DNA of 64,000 nt from Rhodococcus spongiicola (GTDB lineage: Bacteria; Actinomycetota; Actinomycetes; Mycobacteriales; Mycobacteriaceae): NCBI RefSeq assembly GCF_004011835.1, contig NZ_RKLN01000001.1, positions 434,001-498,000 of the forward strand, in the 5' to 3' direction. The notes beneath the pieces are model-generated. The model had not been told where the DNA came from and searched no databases. It worked only from the letters and a program-made list of their open reading frames with translations. Every line of letters starts with the position of its first letter. Positions within the stretch are counted from its first letter, which is position 1. A program made the translations under genes and the position numbers. Positions 53,793 through 63,061 of the stretch are shown here, piece after piece.

Positions 53793-54815
53793 CTACTCGG
53801 CGGCGCGGGCAGCCTGAATGAACAACGCGTCGATCGCGATCGGGTCGATCTCGTCGACGGTCGGCGGGTTCCAGCGCGGGTTGCGGTCCTTGTCCACCAG
53901 CAGCGCCCGCACACCTTCGATGAAGTCGTGGTTGCGGGTTACCTCCGCGCCCAGCGCAAGTTCGAATGCCAGGCACTCTTCGAGCGACTGCTCAGCACCC
54001 TGACGGATCAGCTTGGCGGTAACCCACAGGCTGCTCGGCGACGGCGACATCATGGCCTCGCGGGTACGGACTGTCCACTCGTCGTCACCGGTCAGGCGCG
54101 CGAGCATCTCCGGGACCGTGCCGGATCCGAAGACGCGATCGATCTCGTCCAACTGCTCTGCCAGCTCGGAGGGCGGCGCGTCCTCCGTGTGGGCGGCCAG
54201 CGCGGCCGAGACGTCGCCCTTACGGATCTCGTCGGCTAGTGCCCCGAGCTGCTCCGACGGGACGAAGTGCGTCGCCAGCCCCGCGGTGAGGGCGTCGGCC
54301 CCCGTTGCACGAGCCCCGGTGAGACCCAGGTACATCCCGGTCGACCCGTTCAGACGCGGCAGGAAGTAGCTGGCGCCGATGTCGGGGAAGAAGCCGATCG
54401 CAGGCTCCGGCATCGCTAGAGAGGCGCGTTCGGTGACGACACGCACGGAGCCGTGGACCGAAATGCCCAGCCCACCACCCATCGCGTGCCCGTCGATGAG
54501 CGCGACGTAGGGTTTCGGATACTCGGCGATGAGCGCGTTGAGCCGGTACTCGGCGGCGAAGAACTCGTGCACCGCATCGTGATCGCCATCCAGCGACGCC
54601 TGCCGCACCGACTTGATGTCGCCGCCCGCGCAGAAGGCACGTTCGGACGAACTGGTCACCAGAACCGCGTCGATCGCGTCGTCGTCCCGCCACTGCATCA
54701 GCGGGGTGTACATATCGCGGATCATGCTCGTGTCCAAGGCATTGAGGGCGTCGGGCCGGTCGAGCACGATCTCCGCGACGGAGCCGTGCACGTGGGTCTG
54801 GATGAACGAGGTCAT
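53793..54815 (-). CDS. 3-hydroxyisobutyryl-CoA hydrolase family protein
   Basis: A 340-residue crotonase-fold enzyme. The oxyanion hole is seen in RAFCAGGDIKSVRQ and the catalytic region in HAMGGGLGISVHGSVRVV, MPEPAIGFFPDIGASYFL; the long C-terminal ECH_2 part with SLWVTAKLIRQGAEQSLEECL and DKDRNPRW is diagnostic for HIBYL-CoA hydrolases rather than plain enoyl-CoA hydratases. It serves valine breakdown. ATG 54815 has AAAGAGAGA upstream; a longer frame is open without homology. It is convergent with prrB. Confidence 0.9.
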   Translation of the reverse strand: MTSFIQTHVHGSVAEIVLDRPDALNALDTSMIRDMYTPLMQWRDDDAIDAVLVTSSSERAFCAGGDIKSVRQASLDGDHDAVHEFFAAEYRLNALIAEYPKPYVALIDGHAMGGGLGISVHGSVRVVTERASLAMPEPAIGFFPDIGASYFLPRLNGSTGMYLGLTGARATGADALTAGLATHFVPSEQLGALADEIRKGDVSAALAAHTEDAPPSELAEQLDEIDRVFGSGTVPEMLARLTGDDEWTVRTREAMMSPSPSSLWVTAKLIRQGAEQSLEECLAFELALGAEVTRNHDFIEGVRALLVDKDRNPRWNPPTVDEIDPIAIDALFIQAARAAE

Positions 54816-54840
54816 CGCGTCTCTCTTTCCATCGAACGAT

Positions 54841-55545
54841 TCACGGCCACAACGCGTCGGGGCGCCACCGGACGCCTTCACCCTGTGGGGTGCGCCGGTA
54901 GAGAACACGCAGGTGCCGCCGGTCCGGATCGGCATGCCAGAACTCGACCGTGTCCGGAACCAGGCACCAAGCCTGCCAGGTACCCGAAACCGATGACGGA
55001 TCGGCCTCCACTTCTGCCACTGCCGCCCCGACCGCATCGTCGTACTCGGCGACGTCGGCGAGGATCTCGCTCTGCCTACTCGCCGCGGCGACCGCGCGGG
55101 CCGTGACCGACCGGTCCCGGAAGTCCCGCGCGCTCACGTCGGCGTCGCCGCGTTCGACTGTGCCGCGCACCCGCACCTGACGACCGTGTTCGCGCCAGTA
55201 GAACGTCAGCGCCGCAGCCGGGCTCGCGAGGAGTTGCCGCGCCTTGGGCGAGCGTAGATCCGTCGAGAACCACCACCCTCGGGCGGTGACGTCCTTGAGT
55301 AACAGCGTGCGGGCATCGGGAACCCCGGCGGCGTCGACAGTCGAGAGCGTTGCGACGTGGGGTTCGACGACCCCGGCGGCGGTCGCCTCCTCGAGCCACG
55401 ACAGGAACAGCGCGACCGGGTCGGCGGGCAGTTCCGAATCGCCCGGCATCGGCAGGCCGGTGCTCGGCGGCGACGCTCGCGCCCCTGGGAAGGCGCGGAT
55501 CCAGCTGCGGGTGTCCGGGAACGAGGCGCGCGATGGAACGGTCAC
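54841..55545 (-). CDS. Pyridoxamine 5'-phosphate oxidase family protein
   Basis: A 234-residue FMN-binding split-barrel protein. Features are HVATLSTVDAAGVPDARTLLLKDV, RGWWFSTDLRSPKARQLLA, ALTFYWREHGRQVRVRGTVE and a C-terminal RRTPQGEGVRWRPDALWP close to the PdxH ending (WxxxRLxP). It may oxidise pyridoxine/pyridoxamine phosphate to PLP, or be one of the related general oxidases of actinobacteria. The start is a GTG 9 bases after the truncated VOC gene. Confidence 0.8.
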   Translation of the reverse strand: MTVPSRASFPDTRSWIRAFPGARASPPSTGLPMPGDSELPADPVALFLSWLEEATAAGVVEPHVATLSTVDAAGVPDARTLLLKDVTARGWWFSTDLRSPKARQLLASPAAALTFYWREHGRQVRVRGTVERGDADVSARDFRDRSVTARAVAAASRQSEILADVAEYDDAVGAAVAEVEADPSSVSGTWQAWCLVPDTVEFWHADPDRRHLRVLYRRTPQGEGVRWRPDALWP

Positions 55546-55554
55546 CGGGCGACC

Positions 55555-55848
55555 CTATCGGTCGGGTGCCTCCGCCGTCGGACCCGACAATATCCAGCGG
55601 GGCAGCACCAGAGTCACCGACGTCGCACCGGCCCCGGGCGCCGTCAACCCCATTCCCGGGAACTCCTCGGCCAGGTAGATCATCCCGGCCTGCAGCCGCA
55701 GCTCGGCGTGCCCGATTTGACCGTCTTCCAGGACGAATGGCTCCCCGTCCAGTTCGGCCCCGAATGTCTTGCCATACCATTCGATGGCTTCCCTCGCCCC
55801 GCGGACTGTCAGGTACGGCAGGGCCCCCGATGCCGGAAAATCAGTCAC
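55555..55848 (-). CDS. Truncated VOC/glyoxalase-like protein
   Basis: A 97-residue frame from GTG 55848, overlapping the preceding stop by 4 bases (GTGA). It contains the first beta-alpha-beta-beta-beta half of a VOC domain: ALPYLTVRGAREAIEWYGKTFGAELDG, IGHAELRLQAGMIYLAEEFPG, SVTLVL. The normal second half (to about 130 residues, with the RSARLxDPFGH-type ending) is missing: after SVTLVL come 14 unrelated residues and a stop, 9 bases before the next gene. It may be a 3'-truncated remnant. Confidence 0.6.
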   Translation of the reverse strand: MTDFPASGALPYLTVRGAREAIEWYGKTFGAELDGEPFVLEDGQIGHAELRLQAGMIYLAEEFPGMGLTAPGAGATSVTLVLPRWILSGPTAEAPDR

Positions 55849-56336
55849 GGCGCGATCTTGGACCCCGACTGCGGCGACCCGATCAGAGCCCACCGGTTGG
55901 AGGTGAGCCGGAAGCTGGGCAGGTCCGCCAGCGAGTACACCGACTCGTAGGTCCGCTCGTACTCCGTGTGCGCGATCTTCCACCGTCCCGCCGCGTCCTT
56001 CGCATAGCGGTCCTGGTAGAACGCCGCGCCATGCATCATCAACTGGTCACCGGGCACCACAACCGTGTCGGAGAGGTACCAAATGCCCGTCGCGGTGTCG
56101 CCGTGCACGTCTATCTCCGGATGCCCACAGTGGTGTTCGGTGATGACGTGCGGACCGAGCGTGTCCTGCATAAACGACACGAATCCATCCCGCGAGTCGA
56201 ATCGCAGATGCTCGGCGTAGGTTGCCGTCGCGTCCGGCATGAGCGTGTCGGCGAACTCCGCCCACGACTTCGTGTCGAGGGCACGCACATACCGGTACTT
56301 GAGCCGAGTGATCTCGGCAATCGCCTCCAGATCCAC
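55845..56336 (-). CDS. SnoaL/NTF2-like protein
   Basis: A 163-residue cone-shaped NTF2-fold protein from GTG 56336 behind GGAGGGCGGG. It shows the usual EAIAEITRLKYRYVRALDTKSW, FADTLMPDATATYAEH, HHCGHPEIDVHGDTATGIWYL and a C-terminal IAHTEYERTYESVY. Family members are small dehydratases, cyclases or isomerases; this SnoaL_4 branch often goes with steroid or aromatic degradation. The substrate is unknown. It overlaps the VOC gene by 4 bases. Confidence 0.8.
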   Translation of the reverse strand: MDLEAIAEITRLKYRYVRALDTKSWAEFADTLMPDATATYAEHLRFDSRDGFVSFMQDTLGPHVITEHHCGHPEIDVHGDTATGIWYLSDTVVVPGDQLMMHGAAFYQDRYAKDAAGRWKIAHTEYERTYESVYSLADLPSFRLTSNRWALIGSPQSGSKIAP

Positions 56337-56472
56337 AGTGCCCGCCCTCCACCCCGTGTATACGGTACAAGTGCAGGCTAACCGGCCTCGTAGCTTCTTG
56401 GGGTGTGTAGCGGCACTATCGTTGCCGTGCAGCGACACCAGTACGCATCTGGGACAGCAGCGACTCGGGTGA

Positions 56473-58263
56473 TCACTCGAGTTCGGAGGCGAGTTCCATC
56501 CACTGCTCCTCAGCAGCCTCCTTCTCGGCCACGATCTGTTTGAGTTCGACGTCGAGGGCCATCAGTTTCTCCGGATCTGTCGCGGCCTCTGCCAGTTGCG
56601 CGTGCAACTGTTCCTCCCGGTCGGCGAGCTTGGACACCACTCGTTCGAGCCGCGCGAGTTCCTTGCGGGCCGCCCGGTCGGCGGCCCCGTTCGGAGCTGA
56701 CTTCGGCGCGGCCGTCCCGGCGTTCGACGCCACCGAAGGAGCCGTCGCCTGTGCCCTTTCGGCGAGAATCGCGCGTTTGCTGAGGTATTCCTCGATGCCG
56801 CCGGGAAGGTTGGTGAGCTTGCCATCTCCGAACAGCGCCCAGGTGGAGTCACAGATCCGTTCGATGAGGTAGCGGTCGTGGGAAATCACTACCAGCGTGC
56901 CGGCCCAACCATCGAGCAGATCCTCGAGTTGCTGCAGTGTGTCGATGTCGAGGTCATTGGTCGGCTCGTCGAGCAAGAGCACGTTCGGTTCGCTCATCAG
57001 CATCCGCGTCAACTGCAGCCGACGACGTTCGCCACCGGACAGGTCAGCGACCGGCGTCCGCTGACGCGCCGGTGAGAATCCCAGCCGTTCAGCGAGCTGG
57101 CCGGCCGAGATGTCCTTGTCACCGAGAGTGATCCTCTCGGCAACGTCCCTGACAGCCTCGAGCACCCGCATGTCCGTCGGTAGATCGTCGAGTTCTTGGC
57201 GGAGCCATCCGATCTTGACGGTCTGGCCCTGAACACGTTTACCCTCCGCCGGCATCAACTCCCCCGCCAGGGTGCGGAGCAGCGTCGTTTTGCCGGAGCC
57301 GTTCACCCCGACCAGACCGACGCGTTCACCGGGCGCGAGGCGCCACGTCAGGTCGCGGACCAACTCCCGACCGTCAGGCGTGACGAGCTGCACGTTCTCG
57401 AGTTCGACGACTACACGCCCCAGCCGGCGCTTGGCGAACGACGAGAGGGCTATCGAGTCACGTGGCGGCGGGACGTCGGCGATGAGCGCCTCGGCCGCCT
57501 CGACCCGGTATCTCGGCTTGGAGGTGCGGGCCTGCGGCCCGCGGCGCAGCCACGCGAGTTCCTTGCGCGCGAGGTTCCGGCGGCGCTCCTCCGCCGCGTC
57601 GGCCTGGCGGGCCCGCTCGGCACGCGCGAAGATCCAATCGTTGTAGCCGCCGTCGTAGCTCTCGACACTGCCGTGCACCACCTCCCACGTGCGGGTGGCG
57701 ACGGTGTCGAGGAACCAGCGGTCGTGAGTGACGACGACGAGGGCGGACCGTCGCGACACGAGGTGTTCGGCCAGCCACTGCACGCCCTCGACATCGAGGT
57801 GGTTGGTGGGCTCGTCGAGCACCAGTAGATCCAGATCCTGGACGAGTGCGGCGGCCAGCGCTACGCGGCGACGCTCCCCGCCGGAGAGCTCGTCGACGTT
57901 GGCGTCGAGGCCGAGGTTGTCGATCCCGATACCCCCGAGAATGCCGCGGATGCGGGCGTCGCCTGCCCACTCGTGGTCCGCGACACCGAGCGGGCCGAGA
58001 ACCACCTCGCCGACCGTCGAACCCGATGGCAGCACGCCACGCTGGGTGACCACCGCCATGCGCAGCCCGCCGACACGGCTGACCCGGCCCGAGTCAGGTT
58101 CCTCGATCCCCGCCAGCACCTCGAGCATCGTGGTCTTGCCGCCGCCGTTGAGTCCGACGACTCCGATGCGTTCACCCTCCTGCACGCCGAGCGAGACGGA
58201 ATCGAGCAGCGGCTTGATGCCGAAGGATTTCGAAACCTGCTCGAGATTGATCAAATTCGCCAT
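56473..58263 (-). CDS. ABC-F family ATPase (Uup-like)
   Basis: A 596-residue soluble protein with two ABC domains and no membrane part. NBD1 has Walker A GLNGGGKTT, signature LSGGERRRV and DEPTNHLD; NBD2 has GVNGSGKTT, LSGGERRRLQ and DEPTNDLD. A linker with positively charged helices joins them (EERRRNLARKELAWLRRG), and a C-terminal coiled coil (530-596) follows. ABC-F proteins act on the ribosome, in translation quality control or antibiotic protection; the C-terminal coiled coil favours Uup. The ATG overlaps the ispE stop by one base. Confidence 0.9.
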   Translation of the reverse strand: MANLINLEQVSKSFGIKPLLDSVSLGVQEGERIGVVGLNGGGKTTMLEVLAGIEEPDSGRVSRVGGLRMAVVTQRGVLPSGSTVGEVVLGPLGVADHEWAGDARIRGILGGIGIDNLGLDANVDELSGGERRRVALAAALVQDLDLLVLDEPTNHLDVEGVQWLAEHLVSRRSALVVVTHDRWFLDTVATRTWEVVHGSVESYDGGYNDWIFARAERARQADAAEERRRNLARKELAWLRRGPQARTSKPRYRVEAAEALIADVPPPRDSIALSSFAKRRLGRVVVELENVQLVTPDGRELVRDLTWRLAPGERVGLVGVNGSGKTTLLRTLAGELMPAEGKRVQGQTVKIGWLRQELDDLPTDMRVLEAVRDVAERITLGDKDISAGQLAERLGFSPARQRTPVADLSGGERRRLQLTRMLMSEPNVLLLDEPTNDLDIDTLQQLEDLLDGWAGTLVVISHDRYLIERICDSTWALFGDGKLTNLPGGIEEYLSKRAILAERAQATAPSVASNAGTAAPKSAPNGAADRAARKELARLERVVSKLADREEQLHAQLAEAATDPEKLMALDVELKQIVAEKEAAEEQWMELASELE

Positions 58264-59198
58264 CAGTGGCTGCCTTCCCGCTCGGGATCGATCACGCGCG
58301 CTCCCGACACGGGCCCACTCGCGACGCGTACGGTGCGGCACACTCCCGCACCCGAGAGTTCCGCCCCCACCGTCACCGCGGACTCCGCGTCGGCGCACAG
58401 GAACGCGCACGTCGGGCCGGAGCCCGACACGACGCCGGCCAACGCGCCGGCGGTCACACCGGCCCGGAGCGTGCGCCGCAGTTCCGGGGCCAGCGAGAGC
58501 GCCGCCGGTTGGAGGTCGTTGCCGAGCAGCGGCGCCAGCGCGGTGGCGTCGCCGGACGCGAGGGCATGCATCAGGTCCGCGGCGTCGCCGACGCGCGGCG
58601 GGTGGCCTTCGGCCCGCAGCTGGTCGAGTTCCCGGAACACCGTGGGCGTCGACAGTCCCCCCTTGGCCAGGGCAAGCGCCCAGTGGAAGGTACTGCGAGA
58701 CAGGACGGGCAGCAGTTTCTCCCCGCGCCCGGTGCCGACGGCGGTGCCGCCGTGCAGGCTGAAGGTGACGTCGCTGCCGAGCCGTGCCGCGAACCGGTCG
58801 AGGGCGGGCCGGTCCAAACCCAGCCCCCACAGATCGTTCAGCGCCACCAGCGCGGCCGCGGCATCGGCGCTGCCGCCGGCCATGCCGCCGGCGACCGGGA
58901 TTCCCTTGACGATCGAGATCTCGACGTCGGGTTCGATGCCGGCTTCAGCGGCGAGCATCTCGGCGGCCTTCCAGACCAGATTGGTGTGATCCGTGGGCAC
59001 CGAGTCGGCCCCCTCCCCGCGCACTCTCACCGCAAGTGTCTCAGCGGGGAAGACGGACACGTCGTCGGTGAGCGAGAGCGCCTGGAAGACCGTTGTCAGT
59101 TCGTGGTAGCCGTCCTCACGCAGGTCACCGACGGCCAAGTGGAGGTTGACCTTGGACGGCGCCCGCGCGGTGACGGAACGTGGAACAACGGAGAGCAC
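58263..59198 (-). CDS. ispE: 4-diphosphocytidyl-2-C-methyl-D-erythritol kinase
   Basis: About 311 residues of the GHMP kinase family, phosphorylating CDP-ME in the MEP pathway to isoprenoids. Conserved blocks: [22 protein letters not shown], the ATP loop [40 protein letters not shown] and [11 protein letters not shown]. The start is uncertain: GTG 59198 is chosen; TTG codons at 59210/59207 or a later GTG are possible. It is followed by the ABC-F gene with a one-base overlap. By order it is the Rv1011 equivalent. Confidence 0.93.
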   Translation of the reverse strand: MLSVVPRSVTARAPSKVNLHLAVGDLREDGYHELTTVFQALSLTDDVSVFPAETLAVRVRGEGADSVPTDHTNLVWKAAEMLAAEAGIEPDVEISIVKGIPVAGGMAGGSADAAAALVALNDLWGLGLDRPALDRFAARLGSDVTFSLHGGTAVGTGRGEKLLPVLSRSTFHWALALAKGGLSTPTVFRELDQLRAEGHPPRVGDAADLMHALASGDATALAPLLGNDLQPAALSLAPELRRTLRAGVTAGALAGVVSGSGPTCAFLCADAESAVTVGAELSGAGVCRTVRVASGPVSGARVIDPEREGSH

Positions 59199-59270
59199 GA
59201 GTTCCAACAATAGGCGCTCGACGTGAGGCGCCGAGTACGCGCCTCACCGGCCACACCACCACCTAGTGCG

Positions 59271-59741
59271 CTACGACGGGGTCCGGCCCGGGACGTCCAG
59301 CCAGTGTCCGCCGACGTCGTTGCGGATCCACTCGACCTCGAGCCGCCGGTCGGCTATCGCCCACCGCCCGTCGCGACGCTCGAACCGGTCGAGGTATCGC
59401 AGCCAGACGGTGAGGAAGCCGCGGTTCGGGTTGCCCGCATCGGCCGCGTTGGTGTGCTGCGCCATCGCGTAGGTCTCGGTATCGGCCGTGTCCCCGGCCA
59501 GCTCGATCAGCTGATTCCCGGCAAAGTGGAAAGTGCGGTCGAACAATCCGAAGCCTGCCGGGTCGGCCAGGAACTGCATGAAGTTGTCGACATCACCCTG
59601 ATAGAACGGCGCATAGTTGTTCTGCGCGTCGTCGTGGAAGCAGCGTCGAACCAGCGCCCAGTCCCGCCGGTCAACGCCCCGGAAGTAGCGGAGCAGCACG
59701 TCACCGATCTCGGCGCGATCGCTGAGTTCTTCGGGCGTCAC
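59271..59741 (-). CDS. NTF2-like protein (SnoaL_4)
   Basis: A 156-residue protein from GTG 59741 with AAGGAG upstream. It shows IGDVLLRYFRGVDRRDW, VRRCFHDDAQNNYAPFYQG, FHFAGNQLIELAGDTADTETY and DRFERRDGRWAIADRRLEVEW, the standard NTF2-fold pattern. It is a different branch from the protein at 55845-56336. The catalytic role is unknown. It lies 61 bases downstream-facing into ispE, same strand, but may be its own unit. Confidence 0.8.
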   Translation of the reverse strand: MTPEELSDRAEIGDVLLRYFRGVDRRDWALVRRCFHDDAQNNYAPFYQGDVDNFMQFLADPAGFGLFDRTFHFAGNQLIELAGDTADTETYAMAQHTNAADAGNPNRGFLTVWLRYLDRFERRDGRWAIADRRLEVEWIRNDVGGHWLDVPGRTPS

Positions 59742-59835
59742 ATCGACTCCTTCCCTCTCTTCGGGTGTTGCCGAACACTAACGCCGACGGGCGCCGCCGA
59801 GGAGACGAATCGGGACACGACTCCCGGATACGCGA

Positions 59836-59869
59836 AACGGGGCACTACTCGTGCGAGCAGCGCCCCGTT
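59836..59869 (-). terminator. Terminator after cspA
   Basis: Read on the minus strand, AACGGGGC ... GCCCCGTT forms an 8-bp stem with an 18-base loop, ending at TTTCGCG, 24 bases after the cspA stop. Confidence 0.6.
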
Positions 59870-59893
59870 CACATCGCAAGATGCGGATGGATG

Positions 59894-60097
59894 TCAGATA
59901 GTGGTGACGTCCGTAGCCTGCGGGCCCTTGTTCCCCTGGCCGATCTCGAAGCGCACGCGCTGGTTCTCCTCGAGGGTGCGGAAGCCGGAGGTCTGGATCG
60001 CCGAGTAGTGGACGAAGACGTCGGCGCTGCCGTCGTCAGGCGCGATGAAGCCGAAGCCCTTCTCAGCGTTGAACCACTTGACGGTGCCTTCTGCCAT
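59894..60097 (-). CDS. cspA: Cold-shock domain protein CspA
   Basis: A 67-residue OB-fold nucleic acid chaperone. RNP1 is KGFGFI and RNP2 is VFVHYSAI; the ending [11 protein letters not shown] is typical of the major actinobacterial Csp. The ATG has a weak AAAGAA-type ribosome site (GGTGAGAAAGAAAC). Like other csp genes it seems to have a long 5' leader. Confidence 0.97.
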   Translation of the reverse strand: MAEGTVKWFNAEKGFGFIAPDDGSADVFVHYSAIQTSGFRTLEENQRVRFEIGQGNKGPQATDVTTI

Positions 60098-60355
60098 GTT
60101 TCTTTCTCACCTTGTCCGAGTGCGAACTCGGGAACCCCGGTCGGGGCCCCGGGCCGGTGTCACACGGCGGCTTGCTCGAATCTCCCAGTGGAGATCCGTC
60201 CGCCCGCAACTTCAGGATTTGCGAGCGTGGACTAACACAAACACAAAAACTACGACCGTGGACAAGTGAACCACAGCGGAGTCCGGGCCCTCGCGGCGCA
60301 CCTGCCTAAGTCTCCCGAGACGTGATGATCATCTCTTCCGAGCTCTTGCCAAGCC
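60098..60355. other. Divergent control region cspA / copZ
   Basis: No gene is visible here. The cspA-proximal 140 bases probably encode its untranslated leader; an AT-richer stretch (ACTAACACAAACACAAAAACTACGA, cut here into view around 60230-60260) is the likely promoter zone. The copper operator starts at 60356. Confidence 0.4.
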
Positions 60356-60372
60356 ATACCCCCGGGGGGTAC
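60356..60372. promoter_or_regulatory. CsoR/RicR-like copper operator
   Basis: ATACCCCCGGGGGGTAC matches the G/C-tract palindrome bound by copper sensors of the CsoR family (TACCCC...GGGGTA). It lies about 50 bases before the copZ ATG, over the likely promoter. A second, weaker GGGGTA half-site follows at 60387. No csoR gene is visible in the window. Confidence 0.65.
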
Positions 60373-60419
60373 TTTGATACCTGCACGGGGTAGTGGTACC
60401 AACGAATAAGGAGAACAGA

Positions 60420-60629
60420 ATGAGCACTGCCGAGTACACCGTCACGGGCATGACCTGCGGGCACTGCGTCGCCTCGGTGAAGGAAGAGGTCGGCGCTATC
60501 GCCGGCGTCACCGACGTGGCCGTCGACCTGCCGTCGGGCCGCTTGACCGTCGCGTCCGCTGCCCCGCTCCCCGAGTCCGCGGTCACCGCCGCCGTCAAGG
60601 AAGCGGGCTACACGGCCCAGCCGATCTGA
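60420..60629 (+). CDS. copZ: Copper chaperone CopZ
   Basis: A 69-residue heavy-metal-associated (HMA) domain. The metal site is GMTCGHC (Cys13, Cys16), and the fold ends VTAAVKEAGYTA. It carries Cu(I) in the cytosol to CopA. ATG 60420 is set by AAGGAGA. It is the first gene of the copper operon, 112 bases before copA. Confidence 0.95.
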   Translation: MSTAEYTVTGMTCGHCVASVKEEVGAIAGVTDVAVDLPSGRLTVASAAPLPESAVTAAVKEAGYTAQPI

Positions 60630-60741
60630 GAAAACCGATGCCAAGGTCGATCGCGCCCAGCTCCCACGCCAGGGAGCTCGCGATCGCCTTCCCCGCGAGC
60701 CTCGGCGCGGGCTCCGGCGATAGCCAGTAAGGAGGACTCTG

Positions 60742-63000
60742 ATGCCTGTCAGCGATCTCGCTGCCAGTCGTAGCGACACCATCGAGCTCTCGATCGGCGG
60801 AATGACGTGCGCCTCATGCGCGGCGCGGATCGAGAAGAAGCTGAACAAGCTCGACGGTGTCACCGCAACCGTCAACTACGCCACAGAGAAGGCGAAGGTC
60901 GCGTACGACGACACGGTCAGCACCGACGACCTGGTCGCGACCGTCGAGAGTGCCGGATACACCGCCACTCTGCCGGCGCCCCCAGCCACCGACGAATCCG
61001 GCGCCGACGAGGACTCGCAAGACCGTGAACTCGGGGCGTTGCGGACCCGCCTGATCGTCTCCGCCGTCCTGTCGGTTCCTGTGATCGCGATGGCGATGAT
61101 TCCCCCGCTGCAGTTCACGAACTGGCAGTGGCTCTCGCTGACGCTGGCCGCACCGGTGATCGTGTGGGGCGGTCTACCGTTCCACCGCGCGGCGTGGACC
61201 AACCTGCGCCACCGCACCGCGACCATGGACACCCTCATCTCGCTGGGCACGTCCGCAGCATTCGTGTGGTCGGTGTACGCCCTGTTCTTCGGCACGGCCG
61301 GCACCCCCGGCCTGAGGCACGCGTTCGAGTTCACCATCAACCGGATGGACGGTTCCGCGAACATCTACCTCGAGGTCGCTGCCGGCGTCATCACGTTCGT
61401 GCTCGCGGGACGGTACTTCGAGGCCAAGTCGAAGCGGACCGCGGGCGCCGCGCTGCGCGCGCTGCTCGAACTCGGAGCCAAGGAGGTTTCGGTTCTACGC
61501 GGCGGTGTCGAATCACGAATCCCCGCAGACCAGTTGCGAGTGGGCGACCTGTTCGTCGTGCGCCCAGGGGAGAAGGTCGCCACCGACGGCGTCGTCGTCG
61601 AAGGTAGCTCCGCGGTCGACATGAGCATGCTGACCGGCGAATCGGTGCCTGCCGAGGTGGGCGTGGGCGACGAGGTCGTGGGCGCCACCGTCAACGCCGG
61701 CGGACGACTGGTCGTTCAGGCACGTCGAGTGGGCAGCGACACACAGCTGGCCCAGATGGCCGCGCTCGTCGAGGACGCTCAGAACGGCAAGGCCGAGGTC
61801 CAGCGTCTGGCCGACCGGATCTCCGGGGTGTTCGTACCCATCGTGATCGTGATTTCGATTGGCGCGCTGGTGTACTGGATCGCCACCGGCAGCCCGCTCC
61901 AGGCGGCGTTCACCGCGGCGGTCGCGGTGTTGATCATCGCGTGCCCGTGCGCATTGGGTCTGGCAACCCCGACGGCGCTGCTTGTCGGAACTGGACGCGG
62001 CGCCCAGCTGGGTGTGCTGATCAAGGGTCCGGAGGTGCTCGAGACCACGCGGGGCGTCGACACCATCGTGCTCGACAAGACAGGCACCGTCACCACCGGC
62101 AAGATGACGCTCGTTGACGTGATCACCACCGATGGCGTCGACCGTGACGAGGCACTGCGACTGGTTGGCGCCCTCGAGAACGCATCCGAGCACCCGATCG
62201 CGCAGGCAGTCGCCACCGGCGCAACCGACAACGTCGGACCGCTACCCGCCGTGGAGGACTTCGTCAACGTCGAGGGCAAGGGTGTGCAGGGTGTGGTCGA
62301 CGGCCACGCCGTCGTCGCCGGGCGGGAGGCGCTGCTGGCCGACTGGTCACTGCACCTGCCGGACGACCTCGCCCGCGCCAAGCTTGAGGCCGAGAAGCTG
62401 GGCCGGACCGCGATCGCGGCCGGATGGGACGGCAGAGCTCGTGCGGTGTTCGTGGTCGCCGACGCCATCAAGGACACCAGCGCCGAAGCGGTGCGACGCT
62501 TCAGGGCACTGGGCCTGACCCCGGTGCTGCTGACCGGCGACAACGAAGTGGTCGCCCGGACTGTCGCAGCACAGGTCGGGATCGACAGCGTCATCGCCGA
62601 GGTGTTGCCCGGTGACAAGGTCGATGCGGTCAAGGGACTGCAGGCCGACGGCAAGGTGGTCGCGATGGTCGGTGACGGCGTCAACGACGCGGCCGCACTC
62701 GCGCAGGCCGACCTGGGCCTGGCGATGGGTACCGGCACCGACGTGGCGATCGAGGCCGCCGACATCACCCTGGTCCGCGGTGACCTTCGGGCGGCCGCCG
62801 ACGCGATCGAGTTGTCCCGCAGAACCCTTCGCACGATCAAGGGCAATCTGTTCTGGGCCTTCGCCTACAACGTGGCGGCGATCCCGCTCGCGGCGGCAGG
62901 CCTGCTGAACCCAATGCTCGCAGGTGCGGCGATGGCGTTCTCGAGCGTGTTCGTCGTCAGCAACAGCCTGCGGCTGCGGCGATTCAGCCCGTCCGCATAA
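60742..63000 (+). CDS. copA: Copper-exporting P1B-type ATPase CopA
   Basis: A 752-residue copper pump with one N-terminal HMA domain (GMTCASC, Cys23 and Cys26), eight membrane helices, the actuator motif LTGESVP, the ion-site CPC (401-403) in [16 protein letters not shown], the phosphorylation site Asp445 in DKTGT, a nucleotide domain with SEHPIAQA and the hinge [10 protein letters not shown] near 644. CPC with one CxxC domain indicates Cu(I)/Ag(I) export. ATG has AAGGAGGA upstream. A strong terminator lies 15 bases after the stop. Confidence 0.96.
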   Translation: MPVSDLAASRSDTIELSIGGMTCASCAARIEKKLNKLDGVTATVNYATEKAKVAYDDTVSTDDLVATVESAGYTATLPAPPATDESGADEDSQDRELGALRTRLIVSAVLSVPVIAMAMIPPLQFTNWQWLSLTLAAPVIVWGGLPFHRAAWTNLRHRTATMDTLISLGTSAAFVWSVYALFFGTAGTPGLRHAFEFTINRMDGSANIYLEVAAGVITFVLAGRYFEAKSKRTAGAALRALLELGAKEVSVLRGGVESRIPADQLRVGDLFVVRPGEKVATDGVVVEGSSAVDMSMLTGESVPAEVGVGDEVVGATVNAGGRLVVQARRVGSDTQLAQMAALVEDAQNGKAEVQRLADRISGVFVPIVIVISIGALVYWIATGSPLQAAFTAAVAVLIIACPCALGLATPTALLVGTGRGAQLGVLIKGPEVLETTRGVDTIVLDKTGTVTTGKMTLVDVITTDGVDRDEALRLVGALENASEHPIAQAVATGATDNVGPLPAVEDFVNVEGKGVQGVVDGHAVVAGREALLADWSLHLPDDLARAKLEAEKLGRTAIAAGWDGRARAVFVVADAIKDTSAEAVRRFRALGLTPVLLTGDNEVVARTVAAQVGIDSVIAEVLPGDKVDAVKGLQADGKVVAMVGDGVNDAAALAQADLGLAMGTGTDVAIEAADITLVRGDLRAAADAIELSRRTLRTIKGNLFWAFAYNVAAIPLAAAGLLNPMLAGAAMAFSSVFVVSNSLRLRRFSPSA

Positions 63001-63015
63001 ACCGCGCGACAGTCG

Positions 63016-63047
63016 AAGGCCCGGAGGGAGCTATCCCTCCGGGCCTT
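63016..63047. terminator. Bidirectional terminator copA / lipoprotein gene
   Basis: AAGGCCCGGAGGGA / TCCCTCCGGGCCTT, a 14-bp perfect stem with loop GCTA, flanked by A-rich and T-rich ends so it can stop both converging genes. A related hairpin occurs at 63853-63888. Confidence 0.85.
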
Positions 63048-63061
63048 CCCGCTGTCCGCTG

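Noticed and set aside
58266-59213. A 315-codon plus-strand frame exactly opposite ispE
   Set aside because: It mirrors ispE and has no family features.
60659-60682. AGCTCCC / GGGAGCT hairpin between copZ and copA considered as a terminator
   Set aside because: The stem is short, has no T-run, and copA lacks another promoter; more likely an RNA-processing or neutral structure.
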